Assembly (NCBI RefSeq): GCF_000264905.1
Contig: NW_006763132.1
Coordinates: 224,237 to 288,236 of the forward strand
Length of the DNA: 64,000 nt
Direction: 5' to 3'
Source: Stereum hirsutum FP-91666 SS1
Lineage: Eukaryota; Basidiomycota; Agaricomycetes; Russulales; Stereaceae
Below, piece by piece: positions 10,688 to 23,252 of this stretch. Positions within the stretch are counted from its first letter, which is position 1; every line of letters begins with the position of its first letter. Both the position numbers and the translations under genes were made by a program. A model generated the notes under the pieces. The model searched no databases and had not been told where the DNA came from. It saw only the letters and a program-made list of their open reading frames with translations.

Positions 10688-13600
10688 ATGATGATTTTCG
10701 GCACTATTCTCGCCGCCTGTCGTGTCGTACCCTGTGTCTGTTCTGTGAGTAGGTATCGACTAGAACTCACGAATGAGGTCATTGCACCTGATGACTTCAG
10801 TCGAAGGTACTCATACTATCTTCTTGGTTGTACTCATGTTGATTCTTCGCTAGCTCCGTTTTGGCCAACCAGGTATTTCCGGGTCCTTTGCTCAGTGCTC
10901 AAAAGAAAGATCAGTTGCGGGTGAGGGGCATAACTTCACATATCTATGTCATTATGCACTATGCGTGTTGACTCCATCAATAGGTTCACATCGCGAACAG
11001 GCTTACAGACGCTTCAATGACTCAGGGAACGTCTATTGTGCGCCTTTACTAACACTTGCTATTACTTGCGTCTTGGCCAAGTCTCTCTCTCTCTCTCTGT
11101 CTTTTAGCATTGGCATGGGCTGGCGCAGCATAAGACGCCTTCTCAAGATGGCGCTGCTTGGGTGACTCAGTGTCCTATAGCTGCAGGTGATGACTTTCGG
11201 TGCTTATTGTCTGTTATGAACTTTTTGTAGTAATATAAAATATATTAGTATTCTTACCTACGAATGCATGAGCAAAAGAAAAAAGAAAACACCCTCGCCA
11301 CAAGTGCCGCGGTTGAGTCAAATCAGCGATGATTTGACCCGGCTACCGGTCCGGCGTTCTTACTTACGCCACTTCGCTCGGGCCACAGTACTGATCTCTA
11401 TCGAGATCATCTCCCCCTCGTTCCTTATCGTCCTCTTCGAGTCATCTGTGGTCTTGTACTGCTCAGTAATACTCCTCTGATTATTACTGTACTGATTACT
11501 GAGCCATTTCCTTATCCTTCTCTCTCTATTCGCTACTCTTGAGCATTGCTTAGATGGTTCTTGATTTCATTGGCTAGCTTTCTATATGGTGCAATTCTTC
11601 TCTCATTGTACTTAGTAATTCGAGTCATTGATGCTTAGGTAGATTTATGAAGTCTGGATGTATAAAAACTCGTAGATACATACAATAAATCTCCAGACTT
11701 GTTCTGGTCTGTTTCCTCCCTTAGCCACCTCTTCAGCTTCGTCTCAACAAGTCAAGCGCGACCTAGAGAACCCTAATCGAGTCGTTGACATTGTCAAGAT
11801 ACACTACATCGTCATCACGTCCTGATTACCTTCTGAGTGAATAGGTATGTAATCAATACTGCGGGGCAGACTGGCTATGTGTCCGTCGTAGGTATTAATC
11901 TGCCCATGAATTTATTTTCGGATTCTTCAGGACATAATGGTGCGCTTTGTACTGGAGCCGTACGCTGCTGCGCGCGTCTTTTCGTGTTCATTGCTGAAAG
12001 TATCCTCAATTAGGTCCCATCTCGTTTCTCCTCAGGCATTCCGAGGGGCACCTACTGTATGTGTACCATCTTTAGCAACATCGAAAATAACTCGCTGACT
12101 CCGTTTTACCAGTAACCCTGACTCGTTTGTGATCAATGGCCTTGGACGATATGATGGTGGAGCTGAAGGTCCACTCGCCGCCATCAACGTAACCTCCGAT
12201 GTGCGCTACCGTTTTCGGCTGGTGACTACCGCTTGCCAGGCAGGCTTAAACTTTTCTATTGATAGTCATTCCATGACTGTCATCGAATTGGATGGCATTG
12301 AGATAAAGCCTCTTGGTGTAGACATAGTTTCGATCTGGCCAGGTACACACTTTTCCTTGATGTCGGGATCGCTGAGACAACGGTTATATTTGGTGTCCCA
12401 GGGCAGCGTGTCTCCGTCGTAGTCAGCGCCAACCAACGTATTGATAACTACTGTGAGTCTCCCGATGGCCTAATATCTGCGAATCTACCGAGGCAATGTA
12501 CAACTACGGACTCGGGCGAAACCCATTGTTGTCGATGTTTCTCCGACCAATGGTACAATATGCGCATGCGCTTTCTGTTCCTCCGGTATAACATCATATT
12601 CACGACTGCTCCATGCAGATATCAACGCCGCAATTTTGAGGTATAAGGGCGCGCCACAGACGGATCCAGAGACAACATCAACTGCGAAGAAAATGATGCT
12701 CGAGCAGGATATCCAGGAGGGTATTCATATACCTATTTCGCAGCCAGAGTTAACGCTTTTGACCAGTCCTTGACATCCACTGATGTAACAAGTGTTCATG
12801 CAATATCTCACCTACAACATATCTGACTTCCGTAACAGTATACGCAGCAAGTACCAAAAATGTCGTTCACACTGAAGATCAGCACGGTTCGTTGTCTATG
12901 TCACAGACATTCTAAGAGTCGGATCACAATTCGATTCCGTAATTTCAGGATCCAAACGTGACCCATTTCTTGATCAACGGGAATCTCGTTGTTTCACCTC
13001 CTATCCCCGCACTTCCTAATATATAAAACGGCTCAGCCAGCACTCAATCTCTCGTGCCCATCGGAAGCGTCATCACCGTACCGCGCGAGAAACTCGACAG
13101 TGTTACCATTCCAGGAGGATCTTCTTTTGCTCCGCACCTGTTCCATCTCCATGGGGTCCGTCATTTCCTTCCATACTGTCCTTATATTAGCACGAAACAT
13201 CTGATCCAACTTCATCCCCGTCGTAATAAATAGCACAACTTTCACATAATTCGCAGCGCCGGTGTCATGTAGAACAATCGGTTTCCAATTTTCAGGGATT
13301 TCGTGAATACAGGTTTGGCTGGCGACAATGTCACATTTCTGTTCCACACGGACAATCCAGGACCTTTGTAATATATTTCACCGTCGTCTTGGGTCAATCA
13401 AGGTGGTACGAACACTTACGATCGGGCTAAATCTTAGGCTCCTACACTGTCATTTCGATTTTCATTTTGAATCAGCGCTTGCCATAGTCTTTGCCGAAGT
13501 ACCCGAATATCAACGTCATGGACCTTACGAGGAAGAAAGGCCCCGGGATTGGGAGGGCTTGTGTCCGAAGTGGAACTCACTCACTACCGGGAAACAGTTT

Positions 13601-13720
13601 AGCATCGACTCTGTTGAATCTTTTGCTACCCCTATCGTAGAGCCCTCAAAAGCATGTCGTGTCACCTGGAGCTTCTGTCCTGGCCAAAGTAGTACCTCAC
13701 GCATTTTTCTGAGCTTCTAG
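10688..13720 (+). pseudogene. Laccase pseudogene (laccase-1)
   Basis: The order of laccase parts is clear: a signal-like start (MMIFGTILAACRVVPCVCS), YRLELTNEVIAPDDFS, SVLANQVFPGPLLS, the first copper motif [20 protein letters not shown] (about 11847), NPDSFVINGLGRYDGG (about 12116), the QRVSVVVSANQ and NAAILRYKGAPQ exons, FLINGNLVVSPPIP, FHLHG, and a final exon with LLHCHFDFHFESALAIVFAE. Damage is extensive. The exons for the second copper motif (YHSH...TQYCDGL) and the D-D-P/LGDW part are missing between 11880 and 12110. In-frame stops occur at 13024-13026 and near 13270. The donor site after GPL (normally GPW) is lost. About 590 bp of foreign-looking DNA sits in one intron. An intact copy would be a secreted multicopper oxidase of phenols. 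Confidence 0.88.
11240..11840. mobile_element. LTR-like insertion in a laccase-1 intron
   Basis: In laccase-3 the intron between GDSFQ and YVLNTAGQTG is about 60 bp; here the same gap is about 650 bp. The extra DNA has no long frame. It has a TATA-like tataaaa (about 11661) followed about 20 bp later by aataaa, the promoter/poly(A) spacing common in solo LTRs. It also contains two small hairpins: gtcaaatca-gcga-tgatttgac near 11318-11339, and ctcagtaat/attactgag at 11462-11470 and 11495-11503. I could not find clear terminal repeats or a target-site duplication, so the element class is uncertain. Confidence 0.45.
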
Positions 13721-14215
13721 TTCTCTTACTTCGCCTGAAATGGCTCTCGGATCCCATGTCAGGGAGTTTTTAACACTTTCGCCACATCCAGGAGGCACAG
13801 TGAGGCTTGCAACTCCTACATAGAGTCCCTATACCTGTAAGGTTAAGCTTCGACACTCCGCCAATTCCATCATGAGCGACTTCGTAAAGGTAACATTCAA
13901 TAAAATACATATGGCATTGCAGCTATCATGACTCAATGGACTGACAAATAGTTTATGCTGGCTAACTTCTGGCTCCAAGAATAGCGATTGCTCTGCGCAT
14001 CCCGAGGCACTCGCGCAGCACTTCATCATCCTGATTTGACGCAGCTGATACTGGCCGAGCTCATAAGTTTTGCTTTTTCTCGATTATTTTTCAAACTCTA
14101 GCCGCAAATTCTGACCTGATCACGCTACACCATTGTGTTTGATAGTTCCCAGCGGTGATTCGACCTAAGAAGAACCATCAGAAGCTAGAGCAACGAATTT
14201 GACTGGTGAAACAAC
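13721..14215. other. No gene recognised
   Basis: Convergent gap between the laccase-1 remnant (plus) and the DUF6534 gene (minus). No coding signal seen. Confidence 0.5.
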
Positions 14216-15766
14216 CTACCAAGAACCAGATGGGCGGAGCTCGAACATATTCTTTCCGACGTCTCCCTCTAATCTAACTGAATGATTGTCCGAGGTGCAT
14301 GGAAGACCCGCGAGGCTAGTGGGAAGCGCTACTCCCGTCCGCGAGTCAGGAACAGAGCCAGCTGACTTTGGATCAAAGGCGAACGTCCTGAGACTTCGTC
14401 GGGAGTTGAGTCTGAAGAAATGTATTAGTTGAAGTGAAACACGATGACAGAGGAAGAGCGGGATACTGACGAGGCCAGTATGGAGTTAGTATATAGACGT
14501 CCGAGGTTGAGGTGAAATGCCTGTAAATCGTCGTCAGCATTTGACTCAACAGTGATAGGGCTGATGACAAACAATGAAGATGAACGAATTTGTTCGTGCA
14601 GTGTACTGAACAGAGTAACGGTTATTTTTTCTTTGCTAGTGCGGAAGATGTCACTGGAAACTCACCGACACAACACCTGCTACCGCCACAAGGCTATGCT
14701 CCGCAATAAGTTGCATCGAGATTCTCGTTGAGGTATTGAGAGATGACCGACCTTGTCGTAAGACCTGTGGCGACGGTGAATCTGATGAGTCGGGACACAA
14801 CAGTGTCTGATCTGGTACATATTTAGAGGAAGATGCATTAAATATGTGCAATTACGACGCACCTTTTGAATCCAGTCTTCGCATTCCACAGGTAGTAGCA
14901 CATAAGCAATGACATCACGATGTCCACTTGAGGATGGAAGAAAGGAAGATAAGCAACGAATAGAGCGAACAAAAGGAAAGCGATGACTTACCTCCAGCGT
15001 CCAAAGCAAACAATGCTATGTTCGTCCCGGGATATTTGGTGACGATAGAGAATAGATGTCCAGGTGCCGTCATAAGTATTACGCTTAGCGCAATATTCAG
15101 ACCAAAAATTGCAAGACAACCGAGAAGCAAAAAGCCAGTCAGGTAGATGTTCTTCTGGCTTAATACCCAAATCCTATCCATGATCAAGGTTTTCGATGAG
15201 CCCAATTACAAGTCGTCATTGAACGTTGTTTGGAAGAATTCCCTAACCGTTGAATATAGAAGAATTGACATATCAGGGTGGCCAACCCTACGAGAATCAA
15301 GTGCGTATCCTCTGACGTCGTAGATTGAAGAAGGGCCTCGCCATTCCCGAAGTTACGAATGAGGTACCAGTATATAGCTTGGGCGACGATGATCAGATGT
15401 GCTAGATCGATAATCCTTCCAAGAACACACCATTCAGTCTGTGATGCGTAAGGACAGATGTAATGGATACAAACCACACTATCGCAACCTGAAAAAACGT
15501 ACAGTTATGAACTGCACAATATGCGGGAGGGAAAAACGTACGAAGACCTTGTTCTTCCGCGAGTCATCGGGAAAGCTTTCGTAGTATATGTAAGCTTGCA
15601 CAGTAAGCAAGCCTTGAAAGCTAACACGTCAGGTATAATTCGGTCTGCTCTATCAGTGATAACAGAATCGTAAGATATATAGTACCCACAATGCCGAAAA
15701 CAGCAAACCGATGAAGAGCGCGCCCATCGTGACATCGATGGTAGGAGCGGCCGGAGCGTCAGACAT
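14216..15766 (-). CDS. DUF6534-type multi-span membrane protein (copy a)
   Basis: Read on minus from 15766: MSDAPAAPTIDVTMGALFIG, then LLTVQAYIYYESFPDDSRKN, then VAIVWIIDLAHLIIVAQAIY and WYLIRNFGNGEALLQSTTS, IWVLSQKNIYLTGFLLLGCL, DIVMSLLMCYYLWNAKTGFK, SDTVVSRLIRFTVATGL, and the family signature GRLYTNSILASLNSRRSLRT before a polar tail ending in RPSGSW at 14216. The order of segments matches the fungal DUF6534 family (uncharacterised, about seven transmembrane helices, common in Agaricomycetes as large gene families). Introns are about 50-60 bp and nearly all junctions keep frame, so it looks functional. It lies between laccase-1 and OMT-3. No function can be assigned from sequence. Confidence 0.8.
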
Positions 15767-17512
15767 CAGTTGTCCGTAAAAGCCCCTTGGAGTGTAAAGT
15801 TTGAAGGGATATCGATGACACGCTTAGTATGTGAGCGGGGTGGAAGAGGCCAGTTTATATCACCATGACCTAAATAAAACACCGGAAATAGACCCGGACC
15901 AAATGGGTTTCACGTCCAAAATCTGGTCTGCGCCGCCTATCAAAAACCCCACAATACGTGTGTAGTGCGTGATTTTGGGCAGTGCCATCTGTCCAACAAG
16001 ATACAGGGATGATGATTACGGAGAGAAATGGAAGTCATGGTACCCAAAGGGAACAAACCTTACAACGAGACAACGCATTCATGCGAGTGCTCTATCAGAT
16101 GCACCGAGCAATCTCCGACATGACATCTGCGCACTCGCCCTCCATCACACGCACCATTACCGGGTGAAACCCGAAAGACACTAGTGTCCTAATTCTTGGG
16201 ACTGCAGGGATTATTTACCATATCTCATATGTGCAGGATGCACCGCGAGAACACACCATTGGGACGGGTTGCCGTCGCGGTCATATAGGGATATCAAGTA
16301 CTGCGTTGTGTCGGTGACACCGGAGATGATGGAGGGAATGACGCGGCAAGCTTATTTGGTGCGGAAGCATGGGCGAAATCTAGAGTTGCGAGCAGAGCCG
16401 CTCGGGCAACTCGCAATGTGATCCGCACAGCCTTACTATGATTCGGAAACCAAAGATACCATGACAATGATAGAGCATTGACACCGACAAACAGAATATT
16501 TTCACACATACGCAAGAGCGGCCACCGGCTCGAAGGAGCCAGACCGAGCGAAGACAATACTCTAGCAAGAGCTAGAGTAGAGAGCGCGTACGAGGATGGC
16601 AAGGCGAAGAGATGAAAGGAGTAAAAGCGCGGTCACTTCCTATCTCGGGCATGATCAAACGCCATGTACCGCACGCTTCGCGCCACACCTGGAATCATAT
16701 CTTCCAGCGGCGTTTTGAAGCTATGCCGGAGTGACGGTACTGGAAGGATATTTATGTATGACTACTGTCGACCTACGATTCATCCACGGCAGAAACGAGC
16801 CCGATTCTGATGGACCAACTCTGTTGCGAGCTGCGTGATCATTGTGGCTTAAGCAGCTGATATTTGGCTGATGTCGACAGTGAAGTCACTTTTGCAGTGA
16901 GGGTAACCAGAGTAGGTTTCGATGCGAATAAATACGACACCACACACCCCAACAGCAGATGGTATATGATCCAAGCGAAAATACCATATCCATCATCGAA
17001 GGCACACATATAGAGTTGTTACATACCACAGCTAACAATAGTAATGTATGACTTATCGCGGGGTACACGCGAGGGATCATACAACGAGATAGAGCCTATT
17101 CTCGATTATAGTCGACCAAGGGGACTGATTTTGACGGACATCTAGTGCTGAACTATGTTCCACCTGCAAACGCAAAGTCTTCAAATTTGGAGCATCTCAT
17201 GATGGTCGCTCGCCTTCAAGCTTCAAGCTCTAGCTGAGGCGCCGAAGCTGCGGATTCTAACACCACGAATATTTTCGAATGACGGTCGTGGTGTTCACCC
17301 TGGTTTGCCACGTGTCTCACTCGATTGTGATGATACATAATCCCGGAAGCATTCGTCAAATTAATATGTACACAAGCATTCTCTTCATTACCGCGATCTA
17401 CCACCTTATAACATCTTTCCATTTAACAACGCAACAAAGAGCAACATTCAAGGTGTGGAAATGGAGAGAACCACAAAATAAACATATCCTTCGAGTCGAG
17501 GATTCATGCGAT
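15767..17512. other. No confident gene; hydrophobic minus-strand fragments
   Basis: Two minus-strand frames (16294-16602 and 16886-17080) encode hydrophobic stretches and could be remains of another membrane-protein gene, but no family signature or in-frame splice series could be found. The stretch just upstream of 15766 should hold the DUF6534 promoter. Treated as non-coding. Confidence 0.4.
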
Positions 17513-19522
17513 CTAAGCAGGAACAGCTTCCATAGCCTGGATGAAGGTGCTGTCGCCATCTTGGCGGTTCACTCTCGTAAGGCGCCATCCGCAGGACGCA
17601 AACAACCGCTTGAAGTGCCTCAAGGTCCTCTCCTGCGCATTAAACAATAGGAACATCTGTAAAAGTACAAAGTTACGTCAGATTTCAGTCAATGGTCTTT
17701 CATATATAGGTGCAAAAACGACTGACGTTTATGTCCGCATTGTAACACATTTCGTTCGCCACACCATAGTTAGCGAGGAGTGGTTCCGGAGCCTCCGGTG
17801 CCTTCGCACCCGGGAAGTTCATGTCCTCATTGTCTCCGGAATCGCGGCATGCGAGAGGAATAAGACTATCGAGGACGAGGAGAGTGGTTTTTGGTGTAGC
17901 AGCTTGGCGGAGATTGGACAGGAATTTGACACAGTACTGATCAGACCAGTCGTGGCAGACAAACTTGAGAAGGAAGATGGAAGCATTGGTCTGTGGCTGA
18001 GGCTTGAAGAAGTCGTGAGCTATGGGAATATTCAAGTTAAACGATAGCACCTTTGAATATCATGACATGCAATCGACTTACCTTCGAGCTTGACACGGCC
18101 GGAAGCTATCGCGTCGGGCATTTGATTGTCCCAGATCTGGATGTGATGTAGAAGGATGGCATTAGTTGGAGCATAGATTTGATGAACCGAAGTGACATTA
18201 CAGTCTTTGCATCCTCGATAGTCCCCGGAAGGTCTTGGACGACGTAGTTGAATTGCGGAAATTTGCCAGCGAGCGCCAAAGTCGAGGTGCCTACACCTCC
18301 TCCGACGTCGACCACTACCGACTTCTCAGGAAGCGATTTCCAGTCGTACGCTAAAGATGATATTGGATCAACATCAGCTACACCGAGGAGAAAAGTCTTC
18401 ACGAACCAGTCAAGATTGCGTCTGCTGGCTGCATGGATTGTACACCCTGCATGCCTATTCCGAAGCGCTTGTGGCGAAAACGGTTCTCGGGATGTTCATA
18501 GAATTTCCAGATAGAGTCTGACGTGTTAAAGGCCTTGCTGAAGGGCGAATGCGATATGTCACCCGAAGACCTCGTCGTTGGATCCGCAAGGACCTCCCAT
18601 GCCCACGCGGCCGACTTGAAACCCTCGTCCAAGCTACAAACATACAAACGGTTAGGTGGGACCTGGTAAACTCGGAACTCGTTACTTACTGGTGGGAGGT
18701 GAATGCCGGCATTCCGTGCGTGTTGTCGTGCTTGCTTTCCGGCCTATCATTGGTGTCATCATAAGGAAATGCACGAAGTCACTCGGAAGAATTGACGTAC
18801 GAGGAAATCATCTCACTGCTGGGCTTAAGGGTATCCATCATGCTTGAGATACGAGTATTCGCGAAGACTTCCGGAGTGACCTCGCGGTAGATATGATTCG
18901 TGGCAAGGAAGCGCATGAAGCGTACTAGGAAAAATGTCAGAGTCCGATAATATGACTACAGAGCTGAAACATACCAAGTTTCTCGGGATCTTGCCCGTTC
19001 TTAGTGCATATGTCCTTTACGTGCAATCCCTTTTGAAAGGTGGAGTGAGGACGCATAAAGCGCAGTTCATCAAAAGCAGAGCACACGGCGTACCTGCGGG
19101 CCGGCCTCTCGAAGAATCTCAGTAACATTGGCTAAAACAAGGCTCGATGAGTTCACCGAAGTCCATCGCGAGGTCATGACGGTACTAACATTCCATGCAA
19201 ACCCTGACAGCGGCGGCTCGGAAGTGCTACATCGCGCAACCATCAGTATCAGTTCAAAGCGCGACACTGCAGTGCTCACCCCTCCAGCGCAGTGATAAAG
19301 GGAGATCTGAGGGGGGGTGACGATAGCAGCAAGTTGCATCGCAGCAGCTGTCACGACGCTAGCGGCTTCTGCAGCTACAGCATCCTTGCGAAAAGCCTCG
19401 GATGGCGGCGAGAATGGCTCGTTGAGGTCGGGAACCTTCATTCCATTGGCAGCGCAAGTCTTCTCAAGTGAATCGACAGCACTGCTGAGTACAGATACGA
19501 GCTGGCGAAGGGTACTGGTCAT
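17513..19522 (-). CDS. SAM-dependent O-methyltransferase (OMT-3), intact
   Basis: Eleven exons on minus give about 471 aa. The start at 19522 (MTSTLRQLVSVLSSAV) begins an 81-codon exon ending at 19280. The exon series then mirrors OMT-2: HFRAAAVRVCME, SNVTEILREAGPQ, GLHVKDICTKNGQDPEKL, VRFMRFLATNHIYREVTPEV, PESKHDNTHGMPAFTSHH, LDEGFKSAAWAWEVL, the SAM-binding VVVDVGGGVGTSTLALAGKF, IWDNQMPDAIASGRVKLE, the AHDFFKPQP exon with CHDWSDQYCVKFL (catalytic-type His), and MFLLFNAQERTLRHFKRLF with a stop at 17513. All junctions keep phase; the donor after DAILT is a weak gttcgt. It is the near paralogue of OMT-2 but on the opposite strand, about 8 kb away. The probable role is O-methylation of a phenolic metabolite; the substrate is unknown. 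Confidence 0.92.
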
Positions 19523-21975
19523 GGCGTGGAACAGAGTACGGACTGGGTAATCAGTGGGAATTCGGACGACACTCGTTAGAGTCTACAGTAAGCGCTTTAT
19601 ACGGATGTATGATTCTGGAATACGTCATCGCGATTGCATAAGAATTGACGGAGTATTCAGCGATTAGTCTTAAAAAGGAACATGATCAGCGCCCGAAATA
19701 CAAGCCATTGAAGCTTGTGGTAAGTATATCTATTGGAAGGGGTTTCTCTTAGAACTTTCAGATATGACCTGATATGGCTCCTTGTTCAAACGTTGACCTC
19801 GATCCATGCTAAACTAGACTCATGGTGAACTTCTCCCACTGATCGAGGAGCCGCTGCATGTTCGACGCAGATATTTCTGTTTCTTACTTGGCGCGCGCGA
19901 AAGACTATTTTTAAAAAAATATTTTGCAGTAGGGTACGCGTGGGTCTTAGGCGCAATGGCCAAGGTAGTCTCTTTCGGACGTGCGCGCGTGATTCCCGCT
20001 TTCTGTTGAATCTGGAAAGTGTCAACAGGTTTCTATAAGATACGCATCCATCGCGCATCCATTCGTACTGCGGAGCATGTTCCTGGAACGCCACAGTAGG
20101 TGAGCCGCGGAGATAACAAATCAAGATTTGATTGAAGGCAAGATAAGTATTCTCGCCTGAACTTCTTTTGGGGATCTGGGTGGCAAACATAGCACGACGT
20201 GAACGGGAATTTTCCCTGGATCATGATCATGATGCAGATGTTCGTGTATGCCGCGCAATCAGCGAACGCTTGCATAGAGAGTATCACCATCCTGTAGAAA
20301 TTCTGATTTAAACAGTGACCCCAGATCATCAAATATAGCTGTCAATGAAACATGTTTGCAACACCATAATGGTAAATCAAACGTCACCGAGATGTATCCG
20401 GCGCTCTCATCGCATCCCATCTTGCAACAATCTAGCTGATTTCAGGATTCATGGCTCACTGCAGCGAGCTATGAATATACGTAGAGTGGTCACCCTGGTA
20501 TGCTTGACCAGAGATCAAGAGTACATTCAAAATATATAGTATATATTTCATCCTCGTTCCCATCTACTACGGTGCTGGTCTTCGTTACAGCTCTTGTACA
20601 CTTAACCGGACGAAGACCCGCAAACCCGAACGGAGACCTGATAGCTCAACATGAGCATGCACCTAAACTCGTACCCACTGAGTATCGCGTGTTGGAATGT
20701 ATGACCGTTTAGTGTACATTGCAGAGGAAGCCAATGCCACGGAAAAAGGCCGCAAGTTGTCGAAGACTTTCGAACGTGGCGTGAAAAGCCAAATCAATCA
20801 TAGTAACGAAGGTTACTAACTGAAAAATGGGAGGTAGTGATGTCAGTCGGGGGCAACTGGATCTGCACGGGTTTTCCTTGTGCTACATTCATGGAAGAGA
20901 TATTCGCCTAAGTCAATTATTCTGACATTTAGCTATAAATTCTAAGGAACGTCGGGTGGCGAGTAGCCGGCAACGACTCGGACTGATCTGGTCTTGATGG
21001 TCAGTTATCAGTTCCATCGCTAGCAGCGGCAACGGGGGTTATTATGTGTAACACCAAGGTGCAACGACTGTATAATATTCTATGTGACGACTCCAAGTCA
21101 TGGAGGGATATGTGTGATAGCGCCAGCGTCGACAAGTCGAAGGTGTAAAGAGGCAAACGAAGGCGTGGGACTTGAACGTGAACTTTCGAAAAAATATTTG
21201 AAGCCCCGCTCGGCTGAGCCCGATTCCGCCATCGCCATCCTGACGATGTTATTTTCCCCAATAAATAGACTGCTGCATTCTCGTTCACGCATGCCTTTCA
21301 GGTACTCGCTATCATTCACATTTCCACTGGAGCTTACTTTTGACGTGTTTTCCCTCTCGGAAGACGGTGTCACAGTGCTCCAGCCAACTTGTCTGTTTCA
21401 CGTCCACCGCGCAAACAGAACTTCTAGTTGATCATGCTACGGGCAAGGCTGCAAGCGGCATCGTATTCAAAGACGAAAACCCAGAGCTCGCGACAAAGTC
21501 CGTCGTAGCTCGCTCGCACAGTAGGTCTGATTATGGACTTATCGAGCGGCGCGAATTCTGCACAAAGGCTAGAGTACCCAGTAATTCTACGCACTACATC
21601 CTGACCACCATTGGGTGACTTTCCGTAGGGGATTTGTGCACGTTCTAGAGGCCTAGAACACAGAAAAGAGGCTCAGATCGATTTTTGATTGGCTGAGAGC
21701 CTTGAATTTTTGCTTCTGTGCGTCAAGAAGCACTCCTAGACTGCTACTGAAAGTCAGCGCTGCGCGTGTAGATTTTTCTGTCAATATTTTATGATTGGGA
21801 ATGATCGAGCATCATCCATATAAACATATGGGTTCAAATTATGTTACTTGGGCGAGGGCTGTGATTTACTCTCTCTCATTTAGACAGAGCCCTTCGTTGC
21901 TTCCAACCCCTTACCCTCGCGAACCTCATACTCCGTCCCTCGCTCGAGTATTGCTATTTTTACGCTAATATACCC
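19523..21975. other. Long gap, no gene recognised
   Basis: About 2.4 kb between OMT-3 and laccase-2, which are divergently transcribed. Scattered short frames (for example 19786-20190 minus and 21084-21431 plus) have no recognisable motif and no splice continuation. The ends probably contain the promoters of both genes. Confidence 0.5.
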
Positions 21976-23210
21976 ATGCTCATACCCTGTTTATATCTTA
22001 TGGCGGCCGGTCTCTCTGTATCAGCTGCAACACGGAATTACGAGTTTCAGTTGACCAACGAGATCGTCTCTCTAGTCGGTTTTGACAGAATGTACGGCAT
22101 GTTCATTCATCGCATCAGTGCATATTCAAATTTCCTGTTAGCGGCATCATCGCAAACAAGCAATTTCCAGGTCCATTAATAACTGCTCGTAAGAATGACA
22201 AGATCGAGGTCAGCACCACGAAAGTCTCCCATAGAATTAGGTCTCACTATATTCCATTTTCAGGTCAATGTTGTCAATTTGCTCAGTGATCAATCCATAG
22301 CTCAGGGAATGTCTATTGTGAGCCCCTTTCATTCACGTACTTCCTATTACTCAACCCAATGTGTCTAGCATTGGCACGGAATGTTTCAGGATAGAACTGC
22401 ATCTCAAGATGGTGATGCATTGGTTACTCAGTGCCCCATTGCCGCAGGCTACTCGTTCAAGTCCGTGTCCCTTGTTCTCCTCCTTGATATGAATGATGAA
22501 TCCGGCGCAGATATAGCTTTGATGTTGGAAATCAGTCTGGGTACGTACGTGTATTTGGATGGATGAATTGCAAATACTCATAGCAAAATCTGCAGAACGT
22601 TCTGGTATCACTCGCACATAACGACGCAATATTGTGATGGACTTAGGTATAGTCGAACTATTGAGTATTAAATAGAGCCGCTGGTTATTTACGGTAACAC
22701 TTGCTCGATGCTCAACAACTAAGAAAGTGTGCTAACAGTACGTCTCTTTAGACGAGGACGATCCACATGGAAATCTTTATGATGTTGACGACGGTACGTT
22801 GAGCACCGGATGGTCTCACTCCTCGAGTGATTATGACGTATACTCCCACGTAGAACGCAATGTGATGACCTTAGGGGATTGGTAAGTCGTGATGCTTTTG
22901 GTACATGCACTAATCTCACAGATGGACACAAGGAATCATGGCGTGTCCCCTGACGCTTTCGCCAATCTGTTGTATGCCATCGATTGTAATTTTATGTATG
23001 CGAAACATGATATTGACCAGACATGAATGTCCCAGGAATCCTGACTCTATGGTCGTTAATGGGCTGGGTAGGTACTTAGGCGGACCCTTGACTCCGTTGA
23101 CCGTCCTCGAGGTCACTCAAGGTCTCAGATATCGCCTTCGGCTGGTCAACACAGCCTGCATTGCTGCGTTTAATGTTTCCATCGACCCTTATTCGCTCAC
23201 AGTCATAGAG
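21976..23210 (+). pseudogene. Truncated laccase (laccase-2)
   Basis: A signal-peptide-like start (MLIPCLYLMAAGLSVSAAT) leads into NYEFQLTNEIV, then GIIANKQFPGPLITARKND, VNVVNLLSDQSIAQGMSI, the first copper motif HWHGMFQDRTASQDG, YSFDVGNQSG, and the second motif TFWYHSHITTQYCDGLR. Next come DEDDPHGNLYDVDD, RNVMTLGDW, NHGVSPDAFANL and NPDSMVVNGLGRY up to IDPYSLTVIE. It then ends abruptly at 23210: the rest of domain 2, all of domain 3 and the HxxHxH and HCH copper ligands are absent. A short exon of 20 nt in laccase-3 (AGGCCCTCTC...) is 18 nt here, which also breaks the frame. The remnant therefore cannot be an active multicopper oxidase. Confidence 0.85.
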
Positions 23211-23235
23211 GAGTCTCCTCATGTGTCTGCCATTG
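23211..23235 (+). other. OMT-like scrap joined to the laccase-2 breakpoint
   Basis: Immediately after the last laccase codon, about 25 bp (agtctcctcatgtgtctgcc and a few more) resemble the OMT-5 exon 1 end at 40619-40642, which codes QPPHVSAM. Here it reads ESPHVSA. The match is short, so chance similarity is possible. Confidence 0.35.
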
Positions 23236-23252
23236 TGGAGGTACGGAACTAG

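Noticed and set aside
16294..17080. Hydrophobic minus-strand frames that might be another membrane-protein gene
   Set aside because: None of the DUF6533/DUF6534 hallmark segments could be found and no in-frame splice series joins the pieces.
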